From Luteibacter sp. (lineage in GTDB: Bacteria; Pseudomonadota; Gammaproteobacteria; Xanthomonadales; Rhodanobacteraceae): 64,000 nucleotides of DNA. Below the pieces are notes generated by a model. It was not told the DNA's origin and made no database searches. It worked only from the letters and a program-made list of their open reading frames with translations. Of this stretch, positions 26,806 through 37,759 are shown piece by piece. The translations under genes and the position numbers were made by a program. Position 1 is the stretch's first letter, and the number at the start of each line of letters is the position of its first letter. The stretch spans positions 186,001 to 250,000 of the forward strand of contig NZ_WNDO01000001.1 in the NCBI RefSeq assembly GCF_009912395.1, written 5' to 3'.

Positions 26806-27869
26806 GGATCGGTATCGACGGAAGGGCGTTCACGGGACAGCCGGGGGGTACCGGACGCTACGTCCACGAGCTGATGCGCGGACTCGACGCCATGTGCCCG
26901 GAAGCGGACTTCGTGCTTTACCTGCGGCGGGATCCCGGCATGGAGCCACTGTCTCCCCGCTGGCGGTTTCGCATAGATCGCTCGCCCTGGAGGCGATTAC
27001 CGGGTCCCGCATGGTCTCGCTGGGCGTTGCCTCGACTCATTCGAGACGACCGGCTCGATGTGTTCTGGGCCGCTGCCGCCATCGTGCCGCGCTCCATCGA
27101 TACGCCGTCGGTCATGACGGTCTTCGACCTCACCCATCGTATTTTTCCCGCGAGCATGCCCGTAGCCACACGTTGGGGACATCATCTGTGGTTCGCTAAG
27201 TCCCTGCGGGAAGCCGCTCGTCGTATCGCCATCTCGCAAGGTACGGCCATGCGGGTTTGGGAGATGTACGGCATCCGTTGCGACGACGTGATCGCACCGT
27301 CGCTGGGGCCGGTATTTGACCACCCTCCCGCTCGCGACACCCATGTCGACACCGACTACATCCTCAGCGTCGCAACCCGCGAACCGCGAAAGAACCTGTC
27401 CGCTCTGTTGCTGGCCATGGAACGGATCAACGCCGGGCGCGCGTCACCGATCGAACTGCGTCTCGTTGGTGGCAAGGGATGGGGCAAGAGCGTATCCACC
27501 GAAGGACTTCGCCTGCTCTCCGCACCCTGGTGCCACGTGCTTGGCTATGTACCCGACCACGCCCTCCCCGCGCTCTATGCGGATGCGCGCGCTTTCGCCT
27601 TCCCATCGATCTACGAAGGGTATGGTATTCCCGTCGCCGAAGCGGCCACGTGTGGAACGCCCATCGTCACGACGGATATCCCCGAGCTGCGCGAGGCCGC
27701 CGCAGCGGATGCCATCTTCGTAGGCACGTCGCCCGATGCCATTTTCCGAGGGCTGGAACAGGTATTGCGTCGACCGCGGGAAGACGCGGCCGTCCAGCGC
27801 ACCGCAGGCGATCGGCTCGACGGTGCCCGCAGACTTTCGGCGCAGCTACGCGCGGCGGTGCGACGCTAG
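26802..27869 (+). CDS. Glycosyltransferase family 4 (GT-B fold)
   Basis: 355 residues beginning MRIGIDGRAFTGQPGGTGRYV, a typical start for GT4 enzymes with a G-G-GRY acceptor loop. The C-terminal nucleotide-sugar site has VATREPRKNL and the E-x7-E pattern SIYEGYGIPVAEA. It should add one sugar from an activated donor on the cytoplasmic face. Start and flippase stop overlap as ATGA. Its 3' end overlaps the convergent glycosyltransferase by 24 bp, a tight tail-to-tail arrangement. Confidence 0.88.
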   Translation: MRIGIDGRAFTGQPGGTGRYVHELMRGLDAMCPEADFVLYLRRDPGMEPLSPRWRFRIDRSPWRRLPGPAWSRWALPRLIRDDRLDVFWAAAAIVPRSIDTPSVMTVFDLTHRIFPASMPVATRWGHHLWFAKSLREAARRIAISQGTAMRVWEMYGIRCDDVIAPSLGPVFDHPPARDTHVDTDYILSVATREPRKNLSALLLAMERINAGRASPIELRLVGGKGWGKSVSTEGLRLLSAPWCHVLGYVPDHALPALYADARAFAFPSIYEGYGIPVAEAATCGTPIVTTDIPELREAAAADAIFVGTSPDAIFRGLEQVLRRPREDAAVQRTAGDRLDGARRLSAQLRAAVRR

Positions 27870-28874
27870 CACGTCGGCGTAGGCGCCGATGTAGGCATCG
27901 ACGCCCAGTCGTTCCGTGAACAATGTTTCGGCGCGATATCGCCCTGCCGCACCCAGTCGTGCCAGCAATGCAGCGTCCGCGAGAAGCTGTCTCGCACGAT
28001 GTTCCAATCCATCGATATCGTTGACCGGCACGAGAAATCCGTGCTCCCCGTCGAGGATGATCTCTTCCACGGAACCACAAGCGAAGCCCAGCACGGCACG
28101 ACCGCATGCCATGGCTTCCAACGCCGAGTAACCAAAACCTTCGTAACGCGAGGGCACGAGCGCCGCATCGCAATCACGATAGGCCTGCACAAGCTCGTCG
28201 TCCGATAGACGCCCCAAGGCAACGACGTTCGTGGGCAAGTCGCCATGATCGACGCCTCGCAAACCACCGGTGCATCGAATCTCGACGTCGGCTCCCAGCC
28301 GCCCGGCGAGCGCCAGCACCATGTCGAAACCTTTTCGGCGAGACACATTGCCTACGAAAAGCAGCCTCAGCGGACGCCCTTCCCGAGGTGCCGGAAGTGA
28401 CGGCGAAAAACGTTCCAGATCGACCCATAGGGGAATGATGCGAGGGCGCACGCGCGGACAGGCGTCCATCACCGTGCGCGCGACAAAACGGCTATGGGTG
28501 GTCACCAGGGACGCTTCGCGCATCGAGCGCAACGCCGCCCGCCCCGTGACGAGGCGATGATACATATGCTGCAAAGCAGATTTGTGGGAACGATACGCCG
28601 GGTCCAGAACGAAGTGATGCTCGGTGACGATCAAAGGCAGCCCATGCCCGGCGAAGGCATACCCCGATTGGGCATTCGCATGGATGATCTGCGTGCCCTG
28701 AGGTGGCCTGCGAGACGAAAGCGCCCCGGGGACAAACTCATACCGCTGATCGAACCAATCGATCGTGACCGTCCAACCCCGCTCGCGCAGGCCGGAAGCC
28801 AGGCGTTCGACGAATACGTCGCCGCCGCTATGGGCGCGAATCGTCGGCATCCACACGTGCCCCATCGCATTCAT
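27846..28874 (-). CDS. Glycosyltransferase family 4
   Basis: About 342 residues from an ATG at 28874 (MNAMGHVWMPTIRAHSGGD). A TTG at 28946 overlapping the upstream gene's TGA would add 24 residues and cannot be excluded. The N-terminal domain has HSGGDVFVERLA. The donor domain has LFVGNVSRRKGFDMV and SRYEGFGYSALEAMACG, the E-x7-E signature. It is the last gene of the leftward MBOAT-SGNH-GT2-GT4-GT4 operon and collides tail to tail with the rightward GT4. Confidence 0.85.
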   Translation of the reverse strand: MNAMGHVWMPTIRAHSGGDVFVERLASGLRERGWTVTIDWFDQRYEFVPGALSSRRPPQGTQIIHANAQSGYAFAGHGLPLIVTEHHFVLDPAYRSHKSALQHMYHRLVTGRAALRSMREASLVTTHSRFVARTVMDACPRVRPRIIPLWVDLERFSPSLPAPREGRPLRLLFVGNVSRRKGFDMVLALAGRLGADVEIRCTGGLRGVDHGDLPTNVVALGRLSDDELVQAYRDCDAALVPSRYEGFGYSALEAMACGRAVLGFACGSVEEIILDGEHGFLVPVNDIDGLEHRARQLLADAALLARLGAAGRYRAETLFTERLGVDAYIGAYADVLASHRRA

Positions 28875-28942
28875 TCCACTCGCCGTCACCAAGGGATTCC
28901 TACGCCATGCCCATGTGCCATCCGGATGCGTTCGCGGATAGT

Positions 28943-30106
28943 TCAAAAACCGAGCGCTTTCTGCAAAGCACCATCGAACGACGACCAGTCGAATCCGGCA
29001 GCGAACGTCCTGGAAGACGCCGACATACTGGATTTGCCCTGCTGAAGCACTCGATCGATCGCGCCGGCAAACGCTACGGTGTCGTCCGCGGGAACGAGAT
29101 AACCGGAAACGCCATCCTTCACGGCATCGGGTACCCCGCCAGTGGCATAGGCCACCGTCGGCAAACCGTGCGCCGCCGCTTCCACGGCGACCATGCCGAA
29201 TCCCTCGACATCGCCAGGAATCGTCCTCACAGGGAAAACGGCAACGTCCGCCGCCGCATAACCCAGGGCGAGCGTCGCATCGTCCACCTCGCCAAGCATC
29301 CGGATATGCTCCCCAAGACCCCGCTCTTCGACGAGCGCCTGCAATGCGTCACGCACACCCTTGCCCGTCAGGGCGTCCGGGGCATCGTTGCCCATCACGA
29401 CAAGAAGTACCCGAGGATGTCGTGCGATAACACGGGGAAACACTTTGTCGACAAATTCGAGCATGCCCTTGCGCGCCGTCAAACGTCCCACCGAAAGTAG
29501 TACCGGCCTTCCCTCCCATCGCTCGCGTCGACGGAAAGCGGCCACGTCGTCGGCCGCGACGGAGTCGGCGAGTTCGACGCCGGGATGGACGATGACCGTC
29601 CGTTCCCCCGGCACACCGACCTCACGACACAGGCGAGCCGTATTGTGGCTGTTGGCCACGCAGATGTCGGCCCTGCGGATGAATGGCAGCCAGAAGGCGC
29701 GATAGGCCCAATGCCGGGCGATCACGTCCAGTCCGTGCACGTAGACCGCGTATCGACCTCGCGAGAGGCGTGCCGCCATCCAGGCGAACGGGGCGCATAA
29801 GCCACTACCGGCGACCGTCAGTTCGGGGCGTACGGTGATCGCGCTCCACCCTGCCGCACCGAACGCCCCAAGAAAAAATCGCCACAAGGGACGTAACGGA
29901 ACTTCGCGTATCGAGCCTAGGCCTTGCAGTGCCGCACCGGCGCCACGAGGACCGACCATGTTCAGTTCGGCCACCTTCGCGATCGCGCTTGCCATGCGGC
30001 AGTTCAAGCGCTCCATGCCGCCTTTCAACGGCGGGAAATTACGAGATATGAGAAGCACCCTGCGACGTATGCTGGAATTCGCAGGATGGCCCGCCCCCTC
30101 AGTCAT
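28943..30106 (-). CDS. Glycosyltransferase family 4
   Basis: 387 residues starting at an ATG that overlaps the end of the upstream GT2 gene by 8 bp. The N-terminus RRVLLISRNFPPLKGGMERL is characteristic of GT4 acceptor domains. The donor domain has LLSVGRLTARKGMLEF and VEGFGMVAVEAAAHGLPTV, with the two catalytic-region glutamates. It likely extends the same lipid-linked glycan as its neighbours. Sugar specificity cannot be read from sequence. Confidence 0.88.
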   Translation of the reverse strand: MTEGAGHPANSSIRRRVLLISRNFPPLKGGMERLNCRMASAIAKVAELNMVGPRGAGAALQGLGSIREVPLRPLWRFFLGAFGAAGWSAITVRPELTVAGSGLCAPFAWMAARLSRGRYAVYVHGLDVIARHWAYRAFWLPFIRRADICVANSHNTARLCREVGVPGERTVIVHPGVELADSVAADDVAAFRRRERWEGRPVLLSVGRLTARKGMLEFVDKVFPRVIARHPRVLLVVMGNDAPDALTGKGVRDALQALVEERGLGEHIRMLGEVDDATLALGYAAADVAVFPVRTIPGDVEGFGMVAVEAAAHGLPTVAYATGGVPDAVKDGVSGYLVPADDTVAFAGAIDRVLQQGKSSMSASSRTFAAGFDWSSFDGALQKALGF

Positions 30107-30974
30107 CGCGTGTCCTGGCGGTGTCGATGGGTCGATAAGTAAGGGACGTGATCTGCTCGGAAACCAGGCCGATCAGAAAAATGATGACCGAGGCGATCCA
30201 GAGCAAGGTACTGCCATTCGTCAGGCGTGCCATATGCCAATACGTCCAGGCATAGTTCAGCACGCCGAGCAGGAAGAACATCGCACTCACCGGCACAAAG
30301 AGCTTCAATGGCGAGTACAAGGTGGCGATCTTGAAGATGATCAGCAAGAATCGCACACCATCTTTCAACGGCTTGATGTGGCTTTTCCCCACCCGCTGCG
30401 AGGCCTTGATCGGTTCGTAGGCCACGCCATAGGCACTACGGAAGAACGCCATGGTGCTGGTGGTCGGATACGAGAAGCCATTGGGCAGCAGATGGATGAA
30501 TTCACGGAAACGCTCGGCCCGAACCACGCGAAAACCCGATGTCAGGTCGAACACACGCTGCCCCGTCATCTGCGATGCCAGCCAGTTGTACAGCGTGTTC
30601 GCCAGGCCACGTCCCACGCCGGCCTGGCTTTCCCAGTCGCGTGCGCCGACGACCATGTCGTAGCCCTGCTCGAGGCGGGCCAGCATGCGTGGTACGTCGT
30701 AGGGATCGTGTTGTCCGTCGCCGTCCATGAAGACAACGATATCTCCCTTCGCCGCGCGGGCACCCCGCTTGATGGCCGCTCCGTTGCCCATCGAGTAGGG
30801 CGACGAAAGGCAGATGACCCCAGCGGCCTCGCAGGTGCTGCGGGTGGCGTCGGTGGAACCGTCGTCGACGACGATGATCTCCGCGTCCGGCAGCGCCTCG
30901 CGCACGCGTGGCAACAGGGCTGCCAAGGCAGCGGCCTCGTTCTTCGCGGGAATTACCACACTCAATCGTGTCAC
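30099..30974 (-). CDS. Glycosyltransferase family 2 with C-terminal membrane segments (DPM1/ArnC-like)
   Basis: About 291 residues from a GTG at 30974 (VTRLSVVIPAKNEAAAL) that overlaps the stop of the upstream SGNH gene (GTGA). The GT-A fold shows VIPAKNE, VDDGSTD and the metal-binding MDGDGQHD. Two hydrophobic segments near the C-terminus (FVPVSAMFFLLGVLNYAW, WIASVIIFLIGLVSE) resemble enzymes that load a sugar onto polyprenyl phosphate. Such a product is the usual donor for periplasmic GT-C enzymes, so this gene could feed the two TMTC-like proteins. Confidence 0.88.
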   Translation of the reverse strand: MTRLSVVIPAKNEAAALAALLPRVREALPDAEIIVVDDGSTDATRSTCEAAGVICLSSPYSMGNGAAIKRGARAAKGDIVVFMDGDGQHDPYDVPRMLARLEQGYDMVVGARDWESQAGVGRGLANTLYNWLASQMTGQRVFDLTSGFRVVRAERFREFIHLLPNGFSYPTTSTMAFFRSAYGVAYEPIKASQRVGKSHIKPLKDGVRFLLIIFKIATLYSPLKLFVPVSAMFFLLGVLNYAWTYWHMARLTNGSTLLWIASVIIFLIGLVSEQITSLTYRPIDTARTRDD

Positions 30975-32134
30975 GAACCATGCTCCGACGGCGACGGCGG
31001 CATGGCCCGCGGCGACCTGCGCCCGTTCCCGGCGGCGCCGCCGCTCAAAAGAGGCATAGCGTGGACCAAATCGCGTGTGAATGCCACCCGCGCGCGGCGG
31101 TCCAGATGGGAGCCGTCCGGACATACCAGGGCTTTCATGGACGGCACATCGGCATAGTGGAGCGAGGGCGCCTGCACGGCGTTGATGAACGGTCGCCAGT
31201 AGTCCTCGCGGGGGAAAAGACGCTCGTCGGCGGTGCGGACCAGGCCGCTGCGGGGCAGCATGATGAAGGCCACGTGGCCCCCACGCGCTTCGATACGCCG
31301 GACCATCGCCGCGATGACCTGGCTGTTGGTGGCGAAATCGGGCATCGACACCGGGGCGAGTGCCTGGATCTGACGAGTCAGCTGGGCACCAAAGATCCGC
31401 ACGTCTTGGGTTCTCCGGACTTCGGATATGCCGGCATTGCGCATCACGCGCTCGAAGTAGAAGTCCGGCATGTGGACGAGTGTGTAGTCGGCCATCCGCT
31501 CCCGGGTAGGCAGCGTCACCAGGTATTGGGGCGTCACCTCGTCACTCAGGGCGCGGAGCACCAGGGAATCAAGCGGGCTGGCACCGTCGGCGAAGCTGCG
31601 TAGATGATGGTGTACGAACCGGGTAAGCCACGCCTCCGTCCGGGCGAAATCGGGGAAGGGATCACGGTCACGCGTCTGTTGCCAACGAGCGACGTAGACC
31701 AGCGCGCCATACCGGTGCAAGTCAGCCATGACATGGTCCTGGTAGTCGACGAGGATCGTTCCGGTGACCTTGTCGTCAGCGGCCAGGTCGGCTAGCACGG
31801 GAACGAAAGAGCTTCCGTCGATCGCCAGTTGTACCGGCTCCCTCCCGGTCATGTCGCGAAGGGTGGAGAGGTCGACATCCAGTTGCATGCGCGACGCACC
31901 TACCAGAACCAGGGCTCGATCGCCCAACCGATCCACCCGTGCCCGCTGCTCGGCCCATAGGGTCGGAGAATCGAGGATGGTCGCCTCGAATCCCCGGGAT
32001 GCGAGGCGGGCTTCCAGGCCCGCCACGAACAGGCACGCCAGCACCAGGGCCGTGCTTAACGGCCTCAGCCAACGCCCTTCCGGTACAAAGCGCCTTGTGA
32101 GGTGGATATCAGAATTGGAAATAGATGAACGCAC
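30971..32134 (-). CDS. SGNH/AlgX-like hydrolase-fold protein paired with an MBOAT acyltransferase
   Basis: 387 residues from a GTG with GGGGGGA five bases upstream, overlapping the end of the MBOAT gene by 26 bp. One N-terminal membrane anchor (residues 25-45) precedes a periplasmic SGNH-like domain with a GxS element (VGASRMQLD) near residue 79 and a C-terminal DxxH element (CPDGSHLDRR). Many MBOAT polysaccharide O-acetylases work with an SGNH-type partner that completes acyl transfer in the periplasm. That pairing is the basis for the call. The exact family is not certain. Confidence 0.75.
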   Translation of the reverse strand: MRSSISNSDIHLTRRFVPEGRWLRPLSTALVLACLFVAGLEARLASRGFEATILDSPTLWAEQRARVDRLGDRALVLVGASRMQLDVDLSTLRDMTGREPVQLAIDGSSFVPVLADLAADDKVTGTILVDYQDHVMADLHRYGALVYVARWQQTRDRDPFPDFARTEAWLTRFVHHHLRSFADGASPLDSLVLRALSDEVTPQYLVTLPTRERMADYTLVHMPDFYFERVMRNAGISEVRRTQDVRIFGAQLTRQIQALAPVSMPDFATNSQVIAAMVRRIEARGGHVAFIMLPRSGLVRTADERLFPREDYWRPFINAVQAPSLHYADVPSMKALVCPDGSHLDRRARVAFTRDLVHAMPLLSGGAAGNGRRSPRAMPPSPSEHGS

Positions 32135-33503
32135 GTTCGTCCCCCCCTGCGGCCAGGAAGATTCCGATCAGGCACAGGGTCCCGATAGCGACCCGGCCCC
32201 CTTCGGGCATCCTCGCTAACCATTGGTCGAGCGAAGTGTCCCGCATGCGCCACTGCCAGGCGAACATCGCCAGCGCGGCAAGCAGCGCCAGCCACTGCAC
32301 CGAGGTGCCGCTACCCACCCGCGCGAAGCCCTGTAGGAATGTCCAGGCGGCACCGGCCGAGGGTGCCCGGAAAGGCACCCATGCCACGCAGACCAGCAGG
32401 AAGGTCGTCACGGTCAGCACGGTGTCCGCACCTCGCCAGGACACCGTCGGCCAACGCTTGCGCCATGCCCTTTCCCCGATCAGGAACGTGCCATGCAGAC
32501 CGCCCCACGCCACGAACATCCACGACGCGCCGTGCCATAACCCACCCAGGAGCATGGTCAGCATGAGATGTCGCGAGGTGGCCCAGGAGCCGCCCCGGTT
32601 TCCGCCCAGCGGGATGTACAGGTAATCGCGCAGCCAGGTGGAGAGGGAGATATGCCAGCGGCGCCAGAAATCCGAGAACCCGCGGGCGCCATAGGGGCAT
32701 CGGAAGTTGTCGGGGAAAGCGAAGCCGAAGCAGAGCGCCAGGCCAATGGCGCACAGGGAGTAGCCACCGAAATCGAAGTAAATCTGCGCGGCGAAGCCGA
32801 AGAACGCTGCGAACGAACCGACGATGTCCTGACCGCCGTTGGTGTACACATCGTCCACGACGGGTGCGAACACCTGATCCGCGAACACTGCCTTGCAGAA
32901 CAAGCCGATCAACACGAGCACGATGCCGTAGGCCGCCTGGTCCATCGCAGGAAGCCGCGGCGCCGCCAACTGGGGAAGCAAGGCCCTGGCCCGCACGATC
33001 GGACCGGCGACCAGGTGGGGAAAGAAGGCGACGAACAGCGCGTAGTCGCGCAAGCCCGTCCGGCCGTCGATCTCACGGCGGTATACGTCGATCGTGTAGG
33101 ACAGCGAGGCAAACGTGTAGAACGAGATGCCTACCGGCAGCACGATGTCCCAGCCCGGTGGCTGGTAGGCCACGCCCAGGGCACCGAACGCGGACTGCAG
33201 ATTGGCTAGCACGAAACCGCCGTACTTGAAGAAGCCGAGCAGGCCCAGGTTGGCCACCAGGCTCAGGATCAGCAGCCCCTTGCGCCGCCTTTCACCCTCG
33301 GTCACGGCCAGCCGGCGCGCGAGCCACCAGTCCAGTGACGTAGAAAAGGCCAGGATCAGCACATAGGCGGGATTCCATGCCGCGTAGAACACATAGCTGG
33401 CCAGCAGGAGGAACGACTTGCGGATGCCCCATCCTGGCAGCAACAGGTACACCGGAAAGACGATTGAGAAAAAAACCAGAAAACTCAATGAATTGAAAAG
33501 CAC
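32109..33503 (-). CDS. MBOAT family O-acyltransferase (AlgI-like)
   Basis: About 464 residues from a GTG at 33503 (VLFNSLSFLVFF) with AGGGGGAA just upstream; an earlier in-frame start would add a Cys/Ala-rich stretch unlike the family. The polytopic protein carries MBOAT landmarks: WNPAYVLILAFSTSLDWW, SDFWRRWHISLSTWLRDYLYIPLGGN, and the conserved His region MLLGGLWHGASW followed by WGGLHG. AlgI-like proteins pass acyl groups across the inner membrane for glycan O-acylation. It heads the leftward operon and diverges from pilB, which suggests acylation of the pilus-associated glycan. Confidence 0.93.
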   Translation of the reverse strand: MLFNSLSFLVFFSIVFPVYLLLPGWGIRKSFLLLASYVFYAAWNPAYVLILAFSTSLDWWLARRLAVTEGERRRKGLLILSLVANLGLLGFFKYGGFVLANLQSAFGALGVAYQPPGWDIVLPVGISFYTFASLSYTIDVYRREIDGRTGLRDYALFVAFFPHLVAGPIVRARALLPQLAAPRLPAMDQAAYGIVLVLIGLFCKAVFADQVFAPVVDDVYTNGGQDIVGSFAAFFGFAAQIYFDFGGYSLCAIGLALCFGFAFPDNFRCPYGARGFSDFWRRWHISLSTWLRDYLYIPLGGNRGGSWATSRHLMLTMLLGGLWHGASWMFVAWGGLHGTFLIGERAWRKRWPTVSWRGADTVLTVTTFLLVCVAWVPFRAPSAGAAWTFLQGFARVGSGTSVQWLALLAALAMFAWQWRMRDTSLDQWLARMPEGGRVAIGTLCLIGIFLAAGGDERAFIYFQF

Positions 33504-33625
33504 CCATTTCCCCCTGGCATCGATGCAGCACGGCGGCGCTGCCCAAGCGGGCATCCAGCTCGCGAAGCCGACCGCGGGGATGATAGCCAACGCACGCCCT
33601 CACGCGGTCTTCAGCCCGCCACGAC

Positions 33626-33654
33626 GTGACCGGTCACACGTTCTGGAGTAGATT
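33626..33654 (+). promoter_or_regulatory. Probable pilB promoter with palindromic operator-like -35 region
   Basis: GTGACC (33626-33631) and TAGATT (33649-33654) are spaced by 17 bp and could form a sigma-70 promoter. The -35 lies in a perfect 12-bp palindrome GTGACCGGTCAC (33626-33637), which could be a repressor or activator site. The ATG of pilB is 33 bp further on. Confidence 0.45.
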
Positions 33655-33686
33655 GCCCCCGAATCTCGGGGTAAACGGAAGCCATC

Positions 33687-35417
<1,731 letters not shown>

Positions 35418-35550
35418 TACAGGTGGGCGGTAGCGTCAGGATGTGCGCCATATGGCAGAAAAATAAGCGGAAAGTCGTTCAGACTATCCGTCGGTGTGGG
35501 GCGCCCGAGGGCGTTTCCGCGACAGTTTGACCCCGGGGGATCACCGCGAC

Positions 35551-36816
35551 ATGGCACTCGCCACCGCCAACAAGAATACCAAGGCCATCGGTGCCGCCCG
35601 CGCGGAAGTTTCCAAGCTGGCCATGTACGAGTGGAGCGCCCTGGACAAGCGCGGCAAGCGCATGACCGGCGAAATGCAGGCCAAGAACGCCGCCCTGGTG
35701 AAGGCCGAACTGCGTCGGCAGGGTATGAACCCGCAACAGGTCCGCGAAAAGGCCAAGCCGCTGTTCGGCTCCACCGGTTCCAAGGTGAAGCCTCGCGACG
35801 TCGCCATTTTCAGCCGCCAGATCGCCACGATGATGGCTTCCGGCGTCCCCATGGTGCAGGCCTTCGACATCATCGCGGGCGGCCAGAAGAACATCCGTTT
35901 CAAGACCATCCTGACCGACGTCAAGACCAACATCGAAGGCGGCGCGTCGCTGCATGAGGCACTGGGCCAGTATCCGATCCAGTTCGACGAGCTTTACCGC
36001 AACCTCGTCCACGCCGGCGAGCAGGCGGGCGTGCTCGACACCATCCTCGACACGGTCGCCACGTACAAGGAACGCACCGAGGCGATCAAGGGCAAGATCA
36101 AGAAAGCGCTGTTCTACCCGACCATGGTGCTTGTGGTGGCGCTGCTGGTCACGATGATCCTGCTGCTCTTCGTGGTACCGGTATTCCAGCAGACCTTCAA
36201 GGATGCGGGTGCCGACCTGCCCGTGCCCACCCTCGTCGTGGTCAAGGCCTCGGAGTTCATGCAGTCGTACTGGTGGCTGGTGATCGGCTCGATTGTCGGT
36301 ACGATCGTCGCCTTCATCATGGCGAAGAAACGTTCGGTAAAATTCGCCCACCTGCTCGACCGCGTCTCCCTGCGCATCCCGATCATCGGCAACATCCTGC
36401 GACAGTCGGCGCTTGCGCGTTTCGCGCGAACCCTGGGCGTAACCTTTCAGGCCGGCGTACCCCTGGTTGAGGCGCTTGAGGCCGTCTCCGGCGCAACCGG
36501 CAGCATCGTCTACGGCGAGGCCGTGCTGCGCATGCGCGACGACGTCTCCGTGGGTCATCAGCTTCAGCTGGCCATGCGCCAGACCAACCTGTTTCCCAAC
36601 ATGGTGGTGCAGATGACCGCCATCGGCGAGGAGGCCGGCTCGCTCGACAACATGCTGTTCAAGGTGGCCGAGTTCTACGAGGAAGAGGTCAACAACGCCG
36701 TCGATACGCTGAGCAGCTTGCTGGAACCCTTCATCATGGTGATCCTGGGCACCCTGGTCGGCGGCATGGTCATTTCGCTCTACCTGCCGATCTTCAAGAT
36801 CGCCGGTACGACCTGA
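35551..36816 (+). CDS. pilC: Type IV pilus inner-membrane platform protein PilC
   Basis: About 421 residues from the ATG at 35551 (MALATANKNTK), with GGGGGA about ten bases upstream; the open frame further left is not family-like. Two T2SSF domains are separated by membrane segments, with hallmark stretches FSRQIATMMASGVPMVQAFDII and FARTLGVTFQAGVPLVEALEAVSG. It ends with the typical LYLPIFKIAGTT-like tail. PilC anchors the pilus motor in the inner membrane. Confidence 0.97.
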   Translation: MALATANKNTKAIGAARAEVSKLAMYEWSALDKRGKRMTGEMQAKNAALVKAELRRQGMNPQQVREKAKPLFGSTGSKVKPRDVAIFSRQIATMMASGVPMVQAFDIIAGGQKNIRFKTILTDVKTNIEGGASLHEALGQYPIQFDELYRNLVHAGEQAGVLDTILDTVATYKERTEAIKGKIKKALFYPTMVLVVALLVTMILLLFVVPVFQQTFKDAGADLPVPTLVVVKASEFMQSYWWLVIGSIVGTIVAFIMAKKRSVKFAHLLDRVSLRIPIIGNILRQSALARFARTLGVTFQAGVPLVEALEAVSGATGSIVYGEAVLRMRDDVSVGHQLQLAMRQTNLFPNMVVQMTAIGEEAGSLDNMLFKVAEFYEEEVNNAVDTLSSLLEPFIMVILGTLVGGMVISLYLPIFKIAGTT

Positions 36817-36839
36817 GCCCCTTCCACGGGCACAATACC

Positions 36840-36876
36840 GGGCCCTACGCCGACACGGCGGGAGGGCCCTTCTTTT
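36840..36876 (+). terminator. Probable terminator between pilC and pilD
   Basis: GGGCCCT and AGGGCCC form a seven-base outer stem with an internal CCG/CGG stem, followed by TTCTTTT. It lies 14 bp before the pilD ATG, so pilD expression may be reduced or depend on readthrough. Confidence 0.7.
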
Positions 36877-36889
36877 ACACGGATACCCC

Positions 36890-37759
36890 ATGCCGGACCT
36901 GCCGCTTCCCCTCTGGATCGCCTTCGCCACCGTCTTCGGCCTGATCGTCGGCAGCTTCCTCAATGTCGTCATCCTGCGCACGCCCGCGCGCATGCAGTGG
37001 GAATGGCGGCGCCAGGCCCGCGAGGTGCTCGAACTGGCGGACGTGGACGAGCCGAAGCCACCCGGCGTGGCGCTGGAGCCATCCCATTGCCCGCACTGCA
37101 AGCACCGGCTCGCCATCCAGGACAACATCCCGGTGTTCGGCTGGCTGTTCCTGCGTGGTCGCTGCCGGTACTGCGGCGAGCGCATTTCGGCGCAGTATCC
37201 GCTGGTGGAACTACTTGCCGGCCTGGGTAGCGCCCTGGTCGTCTGGCGATTCGGCATCACGGCCGGCACCCTGGCCGCGCTACTGTTCACCTATCTGCTG
37301 ATTGCCCTGTCCGGCATCGACGCCCGCACCCAGCTACTGCCGGACGAGCTCAACTATCCGCTGCTCTGGATCGGCCTGGGACTGACCCTGATCCCGGCAT
37401 GGCAGCCGTTGTCCGTGGCGCCGTCGTCGGCGATCCTCGCGGCGTTGATCGGTTATCTCAGCCTGTGGAGCGTCTACTGGCTGTTCAAGCTACTGACCGG
37501 CAAGGAAGGCATGGGCCATGGCGATTTCAAGCTGCTGGCCGCGCTCGGTGCCTGGATGGGGCCGTCGGCCCTGCTGCCGATCGTGCTGCTGTCCTCGCTG
37601 ATCGGCGCCATCGTCGGCGGCACGCTGATGGCCTTGCGCAAGCAGCAGCGCGACGTTCCGATGCCTTTCGGCCCGTATATCGCGGCGGCCGGCTGGGTAT
37701 GGCTGCTGGTCGGTGACCAGCTACTTTCCGCGTACATGCGGATGACGGGGCTGGAATGA
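36890..37759 (+). CDS. pilD: Prepilin leader peptidase/N-methyltransferase PilD
   Basis: 289 residues. The N-terminal cytoplasmic domain has the zinc-binding pairs CPHC and CRYC. The aspartic protease catalytic residues lie in SGIDARTQLLPD and the GMGHGDFKLLAALG motif (GxGD type). It has several transmembrane segments. It cleaves prepilin leaders after Gly and methylates the new N-terminal Phe, acting on both pilins in this locus and perhaps on T2SS pseudopilins. Its stop overlaps the coaE start (ATGA). Confidence 0.97.
   Translation: MPDLPLPLWIAFATVFGLIVGSFLNVVILRTPARMQWEWRRQAREVLELADVDEPKPPGVALEPSHCPHCKHRLAIQDNIPVFGWLFLRGRCRYCGERISAQYPLVELLAGLGSALVVWRFGITAGTLAALLFTYLLIALSGIDARTQLLPDELNYPLLWIGLGLTLIPAWQPLSVAPSSAILAALIGYLSLWSVYWLFKLLTGKEGMGHGDFKLLAALGAWMGPSALLPIVLLSSLIGAIVGGTLMALRKQQRDVPMPFGPYIAAAGWVWLLVGDQLLSAYMRMTGLE

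Noticed and set aside
28874-28946. Gene start at TTG 28946 for the leftward GT4
   Set aside because: It overlaps the previous stop but has no ribosome site, and the extra 24 residues look unlike the family. Kept only as an alternative.
35479-37290. Leftward 603-codon frame across pilC and pilD
   Set aside because: It covers two complete, well recognised genes on the other strand.
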